This document shows, in pieces, positions 1 to 13,600 of a DNA stretch of 64,000 bases. Location of the stretch: NCBI RefSeq assembly GCF_026914185.1, contig NC_070560.1, forward strand, positions 966,001 to 1,030,000. The letters are read 5' to 3'. The notes under the pieces are model-generated. The model did no database searches. It saw only the letters and a program-made list of their open reading frames with translations, and was not told where the DNA came from. Numbering within the stretch: position 1 is the stretch's first letter; each line of letters opens with the position of its first letter. The translations under genes and the position numbers were made by a program. The DNA is from Puccinia triticina. Lineage: Eukaryota; Basidiomycota; Pucciniomycetes; Pucciniales; Pucciniaceae.

Positions 1-303
1 GCAGGGGATGGATACAAGGAGTTTTTCAAATTCAGTTTTTCCTTTTTTCTTGGGTAAGAAGAAATATATACATATTCAACAGAGAAAAATTAATCAACTC
101 AAACTAAATTGGAATCAAAAAAGAGGGAGAGATAGGATTGGGGAGACGTTCCTTTCTTTCTTGTAACAAAACAAAGGGTCGAGAAAGAAGAATGGGCTGT
201 TTATCAACGCAAAAAAATGGCGGAGGGATGAAGAGAAGGGTTGTAATCGATGATTTAAATTGCAAACACAAATAAAAGCAAACGAGAGAGAGAGGAAATG
301 AAC

Positions 304-3619
<3,316 letters not shown>

Positions 3620-3927
3620 TGCCCGCTGGTGATGTGCAGATCGAGGATTACGTAATCCCAGCCATTCCTTCCACTTTCGGAAACACTGTGTCCGTAGCCC
3701 AGCGGGCCGGGCCCAAGAAAGGGTTTAATTAAAGACTGACATCATCATCCGCAAGCCAAGCTTTCACTCGAGTGTCATGGGTATCACCATCCTCGGAGAC
3801 CTCGGGAGAGAGGCTCGTGAAATGCCTGTGACAGACGCAGGCCAGTCTTCAACCGTCGGCCACAACTCTGGCCTGTGTACAAACACACATCACACTCAGC
3901 CGAAAACCCCCAAGAATCTGAGACACG
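3620..3927. promoter_or_regulatory. Shared divergent promoter of two mitochondrial-protein genes
   Basis: A 308-bp gap separates the start codons of the m-AAA protease (minus) and the complex I subunit (plus). It contains the dyad-like GATTACGTAATCCC near 3647-3660 (core TTACGTAA, a bZIP-type palindrome) and no obvious TATA box. Co-regulation of the two genes is inference from arrangement only. Confidence 0.5.
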
Positions 3928-4819
3928 ATGACTTTCAATTTAACCACTGCCGCACGCCGAACCCGGAGTCTGATCTCTGCCTCATCTCAATCAAGCTCAG
4001 GCTCGCCTACGGTAAGCGCAAAAGAAGGGCATCCTGGTGGTTATTCACTGATTGCTGACTAGCCAACGGTCGTGCTCGCCAGATATGTCCAGCTTATCAT
4101 CATAGGTCAAGCTTCATCCGAGCCAAATACGCTTCATCAGTCTCACAATCACCATCACCATCTTTTGAGCTGCCCAAGACGGAGCGGGAGGTGACGGACA
4201 TGTTAGCAAAGGCGGGCTCGGATGAAGAGCGCAAGAAGATCTTCGAAAGATTACTCGGCGTCCATGAGGTAGCCACCAAGGTACCCCCCAAGGCCCGTGG
4301 GCCATCAGGGGTCCATCTGATCCCGATCGGACGAACGAAATTAACGACCAACCAGACCGGGGTGGATGTACACCATTCTCCCTTCGAGTCCTTATCCCAA
4401 ACCTACCAGGACACGCTCAAGGCCCTCGAAAACATCCCAGGCTCAACCGTCTACCGTCAAGCCGTACACTCAACCACTCGCAAAAACTTGGATATCATCA
4501 AGAAATTCGTCTCGGCTGCTGTCCCTGGTGAAAACGCTAGCGCCGTCGAGGATCGCGTCCGAGCTGCTGAAAATGAACTCGGTGTCGAAATGATCGAAAA
4601 GGCGATCGAACAGGCTGAAGATGAACATCAACTCGTCTTGAAAATGATTGAATATAAGGCGTCAGTCCCCCCTTGGTTCTTGAGGTCTAAAAAAGATATC
4701 TGAATGGCGACCTAATTTCTTTTCTTTCTTGTAGTTGGGAAGAGTTGGAAGAAAAACCGGCTCCTGGTCAATGGGATTACTTTGAGATTCCTGCATCCAC
4801 ATCGTATCCTAAAAACTGA
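3928..4819 (+). CDS. NDUFA5: NADH:ubiquinone oxidoreductase (complex I) subunit NDUFA5 / fungal 29.9 kDa type
   Basis: Accessory subunit of the peripheral arm of mitochondrial complex I. Exons 3928-4011, 4083-4660 and 4735-4819 splice with GT-AG introns of 71 and 74 bp and keep frame, giving 248 residues. The N-terminus (MTFNLTTAARRTRSLISA) is basic and hydroxylated, as expected of a mitochondrial leader. The family core is clear: TKLTTNQTGVDVHHSP, a helical segment ending NIPGSTVYRQAV, the long helix EMIEKAIEQAEDEHQLVLKM and the closing WEELEEKPAPGQWDYF, matching the family's W-x-P-L-x-E-x-P-x-x-Q-W ending. Its length fits the fungal version better than the about 115-aa animal protein. Intron 2 was placed by restoring the conserved KAWEEL. 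No damage seen. Confidence 0.95.
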
Positions 4820-5476
4820 AAATAAACTTCCTCCCGATTTCTACGCCAAATAACATTGTTAGAAGTAGATAATAGAAAACGAAGCAAAGAAAACCTGGGG
4901 GGAAATTGTTGATTGTTTTATTTTTCCAACCAATGATCTAACCGGTCAGAGATATTTTATGTAACAAAAGTGTTGGATGGTGGTCTTAGAAAAACTGAAT
5001 GGTCGAGGTTGTTTGTTTGAAATAACCAATTGAACACCTTTGGCCTTTTAACAACTAGAAAATTATTTTTTAGGTTATGAAAAGGGAGGCATGTGATTCG
5101 TGCCAAAGAATCTCCAGCAATAACAATCAAGAACAAAAACAAGCTGCGCAAAAGGAGTACAATGCCAATAATAGTAATAATCATACACAAAAGTAACTAG
5201 TGCAACAAAAGACTCCTGTAGTAATCCAACAAATTACAATCATAATAAAAGAGGATAATATGATAAGCAGATCAGTAGAATCCCAAGATGAACTCCACAT
5301 TGAAAGTATAGTAGGGCCAGGGTTGACAACAAAAATGTTGCTGTTTTAAGGCCTTTATGAACAACTTTTCAAAAAATGTAAAGGTTGTTCTGATTGCCAA
5401 GGAACACCCAGATGTGGATAGGACATTTTCTAAAACATTGTTTACCTTAAAATGGGCTCCAAAGTTTTTAAAATTC
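4820..5476. other. AT-rich intergenic stretch, no gene seen
   Basis: Downstream of the complex I gene; AT-rich, no conserved coding segment or RNA gene recognised. It probably holds the 3' UTR and poly(A) signal (AATAAAC at about 4820) and old unrecognisable repeat sequence. Confidence 0.5.
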
Positions 5477-6123
5477 TATTGTGAACCCCCCTAAAATGTG
5501 AAAGAGTGTGCCAAAGATCACCGCTTGCAGGCAAGTTCCTCCTGCGGACTTTGCACTTCGGACCTCCTTGGAGGGACTCATAAACTCACTCCATCTTCAC
5601 TTGACTCTGCAGGTATGCCTCAAGTCTTTTTCTCTAATCACCGCCTCTATGATCCTGTCTCACCTTGTTCCTCACTCTCATCAGGTGTGCCTCCACCGTG
5701 CTGCTCTTGTCCCTTGTTTGTGTTGCTCACAGTGTTACTGCTGTCATCACAGGTTTGTATTGTGTTTTCATCATTCATCTTTATTTGTTTCCTACTCGTA
5801 AACTCACTCCATCTTCACTCGACTCCTCACAGGTGTGCCTCCACCGTGCTGCTCTTGTCCCTTGTTCGCGTTGCTCACAGCGTTATTGCTGTGATCACAG
5901 GTGCTGTTGTCGTCCCCAGCTTGTCGCCCATTAGGTTATGAGCCCAGCAGCGTAATAGGACACACAACAAACAGTTAAACCAAACAGAACCGTCAAGATT
6001 TCCAATCACAAGAGCGTACTTCAGTCTCTTGACAACATCCCATTCCCCACATGGAAAGGACAGATGAAAGGGTATCTCCAAGTACAAGGACTCAAGATGT
6101 ACATAGACTCCACAGTGATTTGA
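5477..6123 (+). mobile_element. Truncated Ty1/copia relic: LTR, half-tRNA PBS and gag start
   Basis: The LTR probably starts at TATTGTGA (5477) and ends CCCATTA at 5933. It carries two copies of a unit beginning GGTGTGCCTCCACC and ending ATCACAG (about 5690-5760 and 5831-5900), the same layout as the LTR of the copia element at 37.5 kb. GGTTATGAGCCC (5934-5945) follows immediately and matches that element's primer site. A gag fragment reads in one frame from 5983 to a TGA at 6121, with the copia Gag signature PFPTWKGQMKGYLQVQGLKM. The rest of the element is missing. The LTR start is a guess by analogy. Confidence 0.7.
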
Positions 6124-6189
6124 CACCCAAAAAGCCTCTACTACAATGTTGGTACCGTAAGAGTAGTAAGTAGAATGCTAGAAAAGTGA

Positions 6190-6700
6190 GAGAAGACCCA
6201 TCCCCTCCAGTTCCATATCCCCCCTCTCTGTCCGCCCCGCTGTCCTCCATTCCCACCCAACGTTTTCCGCATCCCCTTTCCCGCACTAACAAACTCCGCC
6301 TGCATTTCCTCCCAGCCTAGCACATCTCCAACGCCTGTTCTCCCGCACCCCACAACTAGCCTCCGGAGTTAGTCTCTACCCGGCGCTTCCACCCCAAAAT
6401 CATCTGCTTATAACGTCCGCTTCCGCCACCCCAGTTCACCTAACTCCGCGCCGCTACCAGTCCGGCCGTGCACTTGATATGCCGCAGTCCTACTCTGACT
6501 CTCAGATAAATCTCCGTCTAGGCCGTGGCTTGAACCCCGGCTCCCCGCACCCATGTCGGTCCCCCGGTCTGCACCCGCCTCCACCCGTTGACTTTCCGTG
6601 TGCTTTTGTTTGGTTGTAAATTCAATGTTCCCTCAGCAGCATATAAGCACGAGTGCTTTCTCCTCTCTCAGGAAGGCACAAGCTTTCCAATGAGCTCAGC
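6190..6700. repeat. Divergent interspersed repeat, copy 1 (see 23140-23745)
   Basis: C-rich stretch sharing word order with 23.3-23.7 kb: TTTCCGCA and CCGCACT words, CATCTCCAACGC, CGCTACCAGTCC, then a CCGCA-plus-TCC word and a GTGCTTTT ending. Probably two diverged copies of one repeat (LTR-like or non-autonomous). No coding capacity. Boundaries not resolved. Confidence 0.4.
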
Positions 6701-6752
6701 CGCCCGCGCTTTCTGGCCATGCTGCTTTGTGAGCATTCTCTGATGGCCCGCC

Positions 6753-6760
6753 TATTTATA
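6753..6760 (+). promoter_or_regulatory. TATA-like box of the zinc-cluster gene
   Basis: TATTTATA lies 107 bp upstream of the ATG at 6867, a plausible core promoter for the small zinc-cluster gene. Confidence 0.4.
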
Positions 6761-6866
6761 CCACCACATCCGCCCCGGTTTTGAAGTCCTGCCCCCAGGA
6801 TCTTCCCACACTTCACTCCAAACTCCCACCCCATCACTACATCACTCCGATCCTTTCCCTCCCACC

Positions 6867-7232
6867 ATGGCACCCTGCAAATCCTGTATCAACCGCGGAA
6901 TCCCCTGCATCCGCCCAATCCCTGGACGTGCATGCAATAGCTGTCGCGCATCCAAATGGAAGTGCTTGGACATGATGTCCTCCGCTGGCGGTCAACCTAG
7001 AAAACCCCGCGGCAGCCCCTCTAGTACCCCCGCTCCCACTCCTCCTCTCCTCTCTACCTCCAAGGGTAACTCCAACACACACGGAAAACACCGCCGCAAC
7101 CCATCGCCTCCGCGCAATAACTGTTGTTGCTGTGGACAAGACTCCAAGCCCATCTCGCACCCCTTCTCCCAAGTGCGCCGCCCGCGACCTTTTGTCTCCT
7201 CCTCCGGCTTGCGCCAACTTTGCGTCCGCTGA
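6867..7232 (+). CDS. Small protein with a permuted Zn2Cys6-like cluster
   Basis: The 121-aa reading frame starts MAPCKSCINRGIPC. Six cysteines have spacing C-x2-C-x6-C-x8-C-x2-C-x6-C, matching the binuclear zinc cluster of fungal transcription factors. The half-sites are in reverse order: CKSCINRGIPC resembles the usual second half and CNSCRASKWKC the usual first half. The rest is Pro/Ser-rich with a CCCC cluster near residue 86 and no activation or transmembrane region. It could be exon 1 of a longer gene or cargo of a decayed element, since it sits among TE relics. DNA binding is inferred from the cysteines only; nuclear location is not shown. Confidence 0.45.
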   Translation: MAPCKSCINRGIPCIRPIPGRACNSCRASKWKCLDMMSSAGGQPRKPRGSPSSTPAPTPPLLSTSKGNSNTHGKHRRNPSPPRNNCCCCGQDSKPISHPFSQVRRPRPFVSSSGLRQLCVR

Positions 7233-7577
7233 GGGACTCCTGTCCGTACTAGGCGTCGGCAGTCTTGTGAGGGGATTGTTGCTGTTTAGGCTGCCCTCGT
7301 GGCGGTGGTCCGTAGAGATGAGCGCGGAAAAGATCAAGGATAGCTTTGGTTGGAGGTGGTTTTGAGATGTTTGCCGGGGGTTTGGATCCTCGGCGGCGGT
7401 TGTTGATGTTTGGAATGAGGAGGAAGGTGATCTTAAGAAGGAACAGAGGAGATGGATGCGGATCTGGATGAAAGGGATGTGGGGAGCCAAGCTCCAAAGT
7501 TTGAACTCAGAAAATATGATCAATAAACTCTTGATGGACCGTCTTCTGGGGATCAGAATGCCATAGCCACCCATCAT

Positions 7578-7617
7578 CCAAGTTCAAGCTGAACTTGGAC
7601 TCCGGGTGACATGTCAC
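7578..7617. repeat. Two adjacent perfect palindromes
   Basis: CCAAGTTCA-AGC-TGAACTTGG (7578-7598) is followed eight bases later by GTGACATGTCAC (7606-7617), a 12-bp perfect palindrome. They lie in the probable LTR of the gypsy relic that continues to about 8106 (minus strand), so they may be operator-like sites or the LTR edge. Confidence 0.5.
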
Positions 7618-8120
7618 ACACATTTCATCACATCCTCCGCGCGCTACGCGCGCGCACACAACCACAATAAAACAGCAGAGAGAAAGAAAGAAGAGAACAA
7701 GGAACAAAGAAAACACAACACAAAAGAAAGGAGGAAGCAGAAAGATGAGAAAGAAAGAGAACAACCAGGACCAGAGAGGAAGAATAAGATGAAATGGAAA
7801 TCAAAAACAAACCACAGGATAAATCCACAGCAGATGCTGTGTTAGGACCAAGAAAACTGAAGGGGACTGGGAAAGAGAGAAGAAAAAGGTGAGACGGAAG
7901 GATGAAAAAGGAAAAGGGGAAAGAAGTATAGAAGAAAGGAGTGTGAAAGAGAAAGGGTGGAAGATGAGGAGAGATGGGGAGAGGGTTTTGAGGGTCTTGA
8001 GGATCTTGATGTCTTGAGGGTGAAATCTTGATGGGAGTTGAGTCTTGATGATCATCCTGGCGGCAGTGATGCTCCTGGATAGCTGGCCACAAGAGAGGCC
8101 ACCACATCCACCCACCACTT
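7618..8120 (-). mobile_element. Probable LTR of an old gypsy relic
   Basis: Read on the minus strand, a purine-rich tract next to the hairpin at 8121-8140 is followed by TGTGGTGGCC (from about 8106). This matches the way the intact gypsy at 42.8 kb goes from hairpin and purine tract to its LTR start TGTGGTAGAC. The left edge is not resolved; no TSD was found. The plus strand is strongly purine-rich here, so long open frames on the minus strand are low-complexity artefacts. Confidence 0.45.
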
Positions 8121-8140
8121 GGAGTCTGTCCCCAGACTCC
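8121..8140 (-). other. Hairpin beside the polypurine tract (gypsy relic)
   Basis: Perfect inverted repeat GGAGTCTG-TCCC-CAGACTCC (plus strand), an 8-bp stem with a 4-nt loop. In the element sense the loop is GGGA and the hairpin is followed by AAGTGGTGGGTGGATG and the LTR-like TGTGG. The same arrangement occurs at 42811-42843 and 45901-45935 in the intact gypsy with different stem sequences. Confidence 0.7.
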
Positions 8141-8283
8141 TTCGACGTTCCGTGCGGCCAAAAGAAAGAGAGAGAAGCCTGGAAAGAAAATCCAAACAAA
8201 GGTCCCGCGGCGGCTCACAAAGTGGCAACGTAATGCTTACAAACAGTGTAGAGAAGCCCAAGGTGCATACTAAGGAGGGGGAC

Positions 8284-8484
8284 TTACTTCTGGTCCGTAA
8301 TGCCCCCGCGCGGAAAGTACCACTTGACCTGATCAGCTGCAAAACACCGCTTGAGCTCCGTTCCATCAAGCTTGGCAAGGATGTAAGAGCCTCCGTGAAC
8401 CTGCTGGACAATCCGGTAGGGCCCGTTCCATTTGTGAGCAAACAGCTGCCCCCACTGAACCTCGAGAGACCGGTTATAACAACA
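8284..8484 (-). pseudogene. Gypsy pol C-terminal fragment
   Basis: Minus-strand frame of 66 codons ending in TAA at 8286-8284. It reads YNRSLEVQWGQLFAHKWNGP and later GSYILAKLDGTELKRCFAAD, closely parallel to the integrase C-terminal tail of the intact gypsy pol (YNKSLEDQWGKLFANRWNGP; LDGTELKRAYAAS). Upstream pol sequence is cut off by the motif-rich island at 8492. A 3'-terminal remnant of an older, related family. Confidence 0.8.
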
Positions 8485-8491
8485 GTGGGCC

Positions 8492-8943
8492 GCTACGCTA
8501 AACTACGCTATTGTAGCCCTAACGTTTAGCGTAGCGGCAAAAAGCGCCGGCCTTTTTTGAATAGTGTTAGCGCGCTGTTAGCGCCGCTACGCTGCGCTAA
8601 TTTTCAGCGGCGCTAACAGCACGCCAATTTTTGTTTAGCGTTAGCGCTAAACTACAGCCGCTACGCTGCGCTACGTTGCGCTAAGGCGCTTTTAGCGGAA
8701 AAAACGGCCTTTTTTGCCTCAAAAAGCACTGTAGCGCAGCGTAGCGAACACTATTTCGCGCCCTGCGTGCTTAGCGTTAGCGCCATTGCGCAAATCTGCG
8801 CTAACGCTACGCTAAAAGCTAAAATATCTTTGCACCCTGCGCGCGTAGCGTTAGCGTAGATGCACGCGATTGCGCTAACACTACGCTAAAGAATAGCGCA
8901 TTTGCGCTGCGCTACGCTACGCGAACAGCTTTGTTAGCGTAGC
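8492..8943. repeat. 452-bp island saturated with TAGCG/CGCTA motifs
   Basis: Starts GCTACGCTAA and ends TTAGCGTAGC, perfect 10-bp inverted termini. The interior is built almost wholly from variants of TTAGCGTTAGCG, GCGCTAA, GCTACGC and GCGCTACG on both strands, mixed with AAAAGCGC and GGCCTTTTTT blocks. No coding frame. It interrupts the gypsy pol tail on its left, so it behaves like an inserted non-autonomous element. No clear TSD identified. Confidence 0.6.
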
Positions 8944-9192
8944 TGACCTACTGTTTTTTACAGTCTCGCTGATTTTCCACAGTTCTGAGACGCTTGGCGG
9001 TCTAGTTATCTTTGTTTCTTTTTTTTATTATTGTTTTCTGGTGTTCGGTCGCGGAGGCATTAGGAGGTACAAGCAAATTCCTCCCAAAGTTTGCACCTCC
9101 AAGGGTTCTTATACGTTGTTTCAAAAAACATTACGTTGCCACTGTCGTGAGCCTCTCGAAACCGCCTCGTTTTTTTTCAGTCAAAGCGCGAG

Positions 9193-10618
9193 ATGGCGGA
9201 TGCTGAGGCAGGATCAGCGAGGGCAAGGATGGTAAAAATCAAGCCGCAGGACAAGGTCCTGGGATTTGACGGCTCCAACGTGCAGAGGTTTCTAGCCGAC
9301 TACCAGCTAGCTGCAATATTGGATGGAGCATCGGAATTTGACATGGCTCAGCAAGTCTGATTTTTCATCCGTAGCGCTGACGTGAAGGATGTGGTCGAGA
9401 CTTTGGATGGATTCAATCCGCCGAACTGGGCGACGCTGAAGGCGGCTATGCTCTCGCATTGGGGCAGGATTGACACAGCCCGCTTCACGGCGCAGGATTT
9501 GGAAGAACTGGTGCAAGTCTGTGGTGGACTTTCAGGATTTTTGCAAGGCGTGGCAGCCAATTCAGTCTTATCTACTGCGGAAGGATCACATTGACTCGGT
9601 CGAGGAAATCAAGCCCCTCTACTATCAGTCGTTCTCGTTGGGAGTACAGGAGCGTATCCGGGATCAACTTATCAAGGATAAAACCATGATTACGACGCAG
9701 GATAATAGATTCAAGTGACCCACCTTCGAAATTCTGAAGAAAGCGCTCGAAGAGGTTATGAAGAATCAGACGGCCCTTACCTTTGAAGGGTCTCGAGTAT
9801 CGGTTCCGGTTCCCTCAACGTCATTCAAAGAGGCGAACGATGTGATGCAGCAAATGGAGAGTGATCAGCGTCCTAAGGAGGCCCCCTCGCAGGCTAGAGC
9901 TCCAGCAACAGTCGACGAGATTAAGCGCATGCTGCAGTCATTTGAGCAGCGCATTGACCAGAAGTTGGCGGCTCAGGCGAAGCCAGCGCAGTCCCGAGGC
10001 CCTATAGTCTGCTACTACTGTCATAGGGAGGGTCACGGCCTCGGAAGGTGCGCCGAGTTGCAGAAAGACAAGGAGAAGAACCTGGTCGAGCAGCGGGGCG
10101 GAAGTTTTTTTCTACCTAATGGCGCTCTCATTCCGATCGATAATTCTCGGACAACAAGGCTATATACAGCCTCGCCTCCCGGAAGGCCTTTTGGAAAACA
10201 AGGCTATACAGCCTTGTCTCCCAAGAGGAATGCCTTAGGTACAACAAGGCTATACAGCCTGTCTCCCGGGAGGAATGCCTTTGGGATGACAAGGCTATAC
10301 AGGCTTGTCTCCCGCAAAGAATGCCTTCAGGAAGACAAGGATATACAGCCTTTCTCCCAGGGGGAATGCCTTTGGGACGACAAGGCTACACAGTCTCGTC
10401 TCCCGGAAGGGATTCCTTTGGCAGCCCATAAGTGGTCCCTTGCAAACAACAAGGCTATACAACCTTGTTGTCCCAAAGGGATCCCTCAGTTGGTTTGGAA
10501 GGAGCCCTGGCCCAATCCTTGCCCCATCTGGGGGAGCTGGGGTGGTACCCGGGTGACACACCCGTTTAGCCCCAAAAAACAGGCACTGTACCCGTACCCG
10601 TCACTCACAGGTGGGTGA
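9193..10618 (+). pseudogene. Ty3/gypsy gag relic with CCHC knuckle
   Basis: An ATG at 9193 opens a Gag-like frame (VLGFDGSNVQRFLADYQLAA), broken by TGA at 9358, a frameshift near 9510-9530 and TGA at 9716. The final frame (9758-10618) keeps a zinc knuckle, CYYCHREGHGLGRC. It runs a short tail (FFLPNGALIPIDNS) like the post-knuckle segment of the intact gypsy Gag, then dissolves into the minisatellite at 10154. Both TGA codons fit an ancestral CGA. The leader at about 9128-9153 shares CATTACGTTGCCACT and GTGAGCC with the opposite strand just downstream of the pol tail at 8.2 kb, so both pieces seem to be one family in opposite orientations. Confidence 0.75.
10154..10490 (+). repeat. Minisatellite of seven 45-bp units with palindromic cores
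   Basis: Units begin ACAAGG at 10154, 10198, 10244, 10289, 10335, 10380 and 10449, so spacing is 44-46 bp with a longer last step. Each holds a near-palindrome such as ACAAGGCTATACAGCCTTGT followed by a CTCCC and GGAATGCCTTTGGG block. Lies in the 3' part of the gag relic and keeps an open frame by its near-multiple-of-three period. Confidence 0.8.
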
Positions 10619-13600
10619 GGCCGGTACCCTCCAAAAGGTTCCTGGTACTGGTCGCGGGTGCGCAGCCACATTCTTTAGATCAGGATGGAAATTGCATGCA
10701 GGAGTTGTCCAAGCTCAGGTGGAGGTTGAGCTTAAAGATGGCATCTGATACTCAGGTACCCCAAACAGGCGCGGGTACCTGCCTCAGATATTGTGAAATC
10801 TAGACACCCGCACCCGCACCAGCACCCGCAGAGGGTGCAGTGAGCAGGTACCCGCAAGTACCTGATCTGTTTCCGGCTCAGAATTGAATCTCTCTTGCAT
10901 TGCCGTTACTACACATGTAAATAAATGAAAAAACATGTACTTCATTTTTTCCCTGATCTCCCTTTTCCTTTTTGTTTCATCTTGTTTGCCTTATTTACCC
11001 TCCATTTGTGTAATACTCCGGGTTTTATTTTCCCATTCTTGGAGTAAAAAGCAACCACCATACCTTTTGTGACTGACAAGGCACTGATTTGGTGCCTTTT
11101 AAAAGAAACATAATCCCTCCCAAAGCTGAAAAATTGTTCAACATCGACGGTTGTTGCTAGATATGAGAGTGCTAGGAATTCAACCTGGTCATCTAGGCTA
11201 CGAGAAAGAAAACATACCGGGACAGCTTAAGACATCAAGGGCCATCCGTAGCAGACCCCCATGAGTACTCCCTGCACGCTGTTGGCGCATACACCATTTG
11301 AGGGGATTCACAGGCTGACTGTCATCAGTCAAATGTAAGCCGCCAGATAACCACATGTGAATTGGATCAGTTGATGTGTTCCCTCCTTGTGCTTTGGAGG
11401 CTCCAATCAAACCTGCAAGAACCCCTTTCTGGGGCTTTAATCCAGAAATTATAATAAGTTAGCTCCAATCTGAATCAATTGAGTATTAGGATTGATACAC
11501 ATCCCATTTACTCATCTTTGGGCAAGTGATAACTGCTTGTGATGTTGATGGCTGAGAATTTGGTTTGTAGTGAGGTTCCCACATTTCACGGGTGAGCCTT
11601 ATTGATTCTTCAATCCATTCTGGTTGCCATTGAGCAAGTTTGAAATACTTTTCTTTAAAAGATGGATGCAGGACTGAAGAAACACCATCAGTAAGCTACA
11701 TAGTCAGCTGTGAAGATTGGAAGCATACCCATAGTGACCCAGTATAATGGCGAGCATTCAGTCAGAGTGTAGTATTTATTTGTTAGCTGAAGTCCCGCAC
11801 AACACGCATTCCTCAAGGCAGGGGGGTAATTGTTGCGCTTATCCGAGATTGCAGAAGAGAGATGACTAGTGATCTGATGGATGAAGACAACAATGTTGGC
11901 AATCCAAGCGGCACCACAAATTGAGACCTGCAGGTTAATTTTGTAGAAAGGTTCAAGAACCTGATCAACGAGGTAGCTTGCTAAGCTGAGATCATCCCGG
12001 TCAATGTGATAGTGTTGAGCAGGACCGTGCTGTTTATCTTTTTGCCACTCAAGGCTTAAATGGGAATATAAAAATTCTGTCAGGACTGATAGTGCAGGTT
12101 GTGAGTAGGGGAAAAATGGCTTACATGGCTGCTGAGCATCGGAGAACACTTTTCAATTGTTCCAGAGTTGAATTCCACCGGGTCCAAACTTCACACCCAA
12201 CACTATGTGGCCTTGGACACTCAAGCTTGTGACAGATCTCCTTGAAGAGAGACTTTGAATTTGGTGACTTTGTTAACTTTCTGGAGATCACTCGGAAATT
12301 ATCCAAATTCAATTAATTCATTTCAGTAAGCAATAGTTAAAATATTTACTCAGTTGGAAACAGCCTCTTACCTTTGCTAAGGTCTCCTTGCAAGATTTGG
12401 AAGTGTATCGGTTGTCTTCGCCCTTGTCGCTCAACTCGTTCACATCAACATCCTCCAACTCAATCTCATCCTCACCAATGAGATCAGTGGCCAAGATCCC
12501 TTCCCTGGATTTTTTCTTGCTCTCATCATCTTCATTGTCTCCTGATTCACTCCTAGTAAGCCTAAGAATCAGAGAAATGTCAGTCTTAAAATGAATGAGA
12601 ACGATTGGACTTAGATTTTTTTTTACATACAATTGAATCTGTTCGTCTGGATCATCTAGGTCTCCATCATAATCTTAGTTGTGATTGTTGTTGTCAGATT
12701 CTAGGTCCCCATCAAGCGAGGCGGCCATTTGGCCTTGTTTTTGGTGACTTCCAAACAGTTGTAAGATCACCTGAGCAATCAGGTTGAGTATGTGAGCAAA
12801 ACATCTGATCCATTGGCCTTTGCCTTTGAACCTTGCCCATTTGAAAGATCTGATGGCTTTGATCATTGTCTGGTTGTTTGAAGCATTATCCATGACAATC
12901 CCTTGTATCTATCCCAACATAATCACAACTGATCAGCAAACAAACAAAAGCGAGAAAGAATGTAATCATACCTTGTCCTTGACATCAAATTTCTCAACGA
13001 TGAGCTGAACGGTTTCAGCTAAATAGAATCAAGTATGGCTTTGAAGTAGCTTCACAAAATTGAGTGGCATTGCCTCAAGGTGATATCCACCTGTATCTTC
13101 TTCCACAAGACGGTATATGACTGTGCCTAGTACATTGTAGCCGTTTGGGGACTGCCAAACATCTAGACCCAGGTACATTGCACCCTTGTGATCCTAGAAC
13201 AAGAAAATTGGTCAGATTTTTATGTATTCAAGACAGAGAAAAATGAAAACTAGGGAGAGAGGAAGATGCAAACTACTGAGGACAACTAAAACTTACCTTG
13301 AGCAATTGGATGGATGTCTCCTGCAAAGATGTATATAAACAAGCTATGTCATCAGATACCGTCCTCTGTGCCGGTAGATTCTTGATAAAAACAGGTTGCA
13401 AGAGAGCTTGGTGTGCCTCCTCTCCCAGAGCCGAAAACAGTTGGGCCCCTTTGGCGCACCAGATCGCACACATCTGAGGTACCTGGATTCCAATAGGAAT
13501 CGGCAAAATTTCAAAGCATGAGAGGAGAAAGGATTGGATTGACTTACTTCTTGGGGTTCAATGTCACCGGTCCCAGATATCCACATTGCCAAAAGTTTCT

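Noticed and set aside
6837..7577. 246-codon minus-strand frame
   Set aside because: Antisense to the zinc-cluster frame and without domain; Ser/Pro-rich shadow.
7628..8218. 196-codon minus-strand frame
   Set aside because: Phe/Leu/Ser-rich translation of a purine/pyrimidine-biased LTR region; low complexity.
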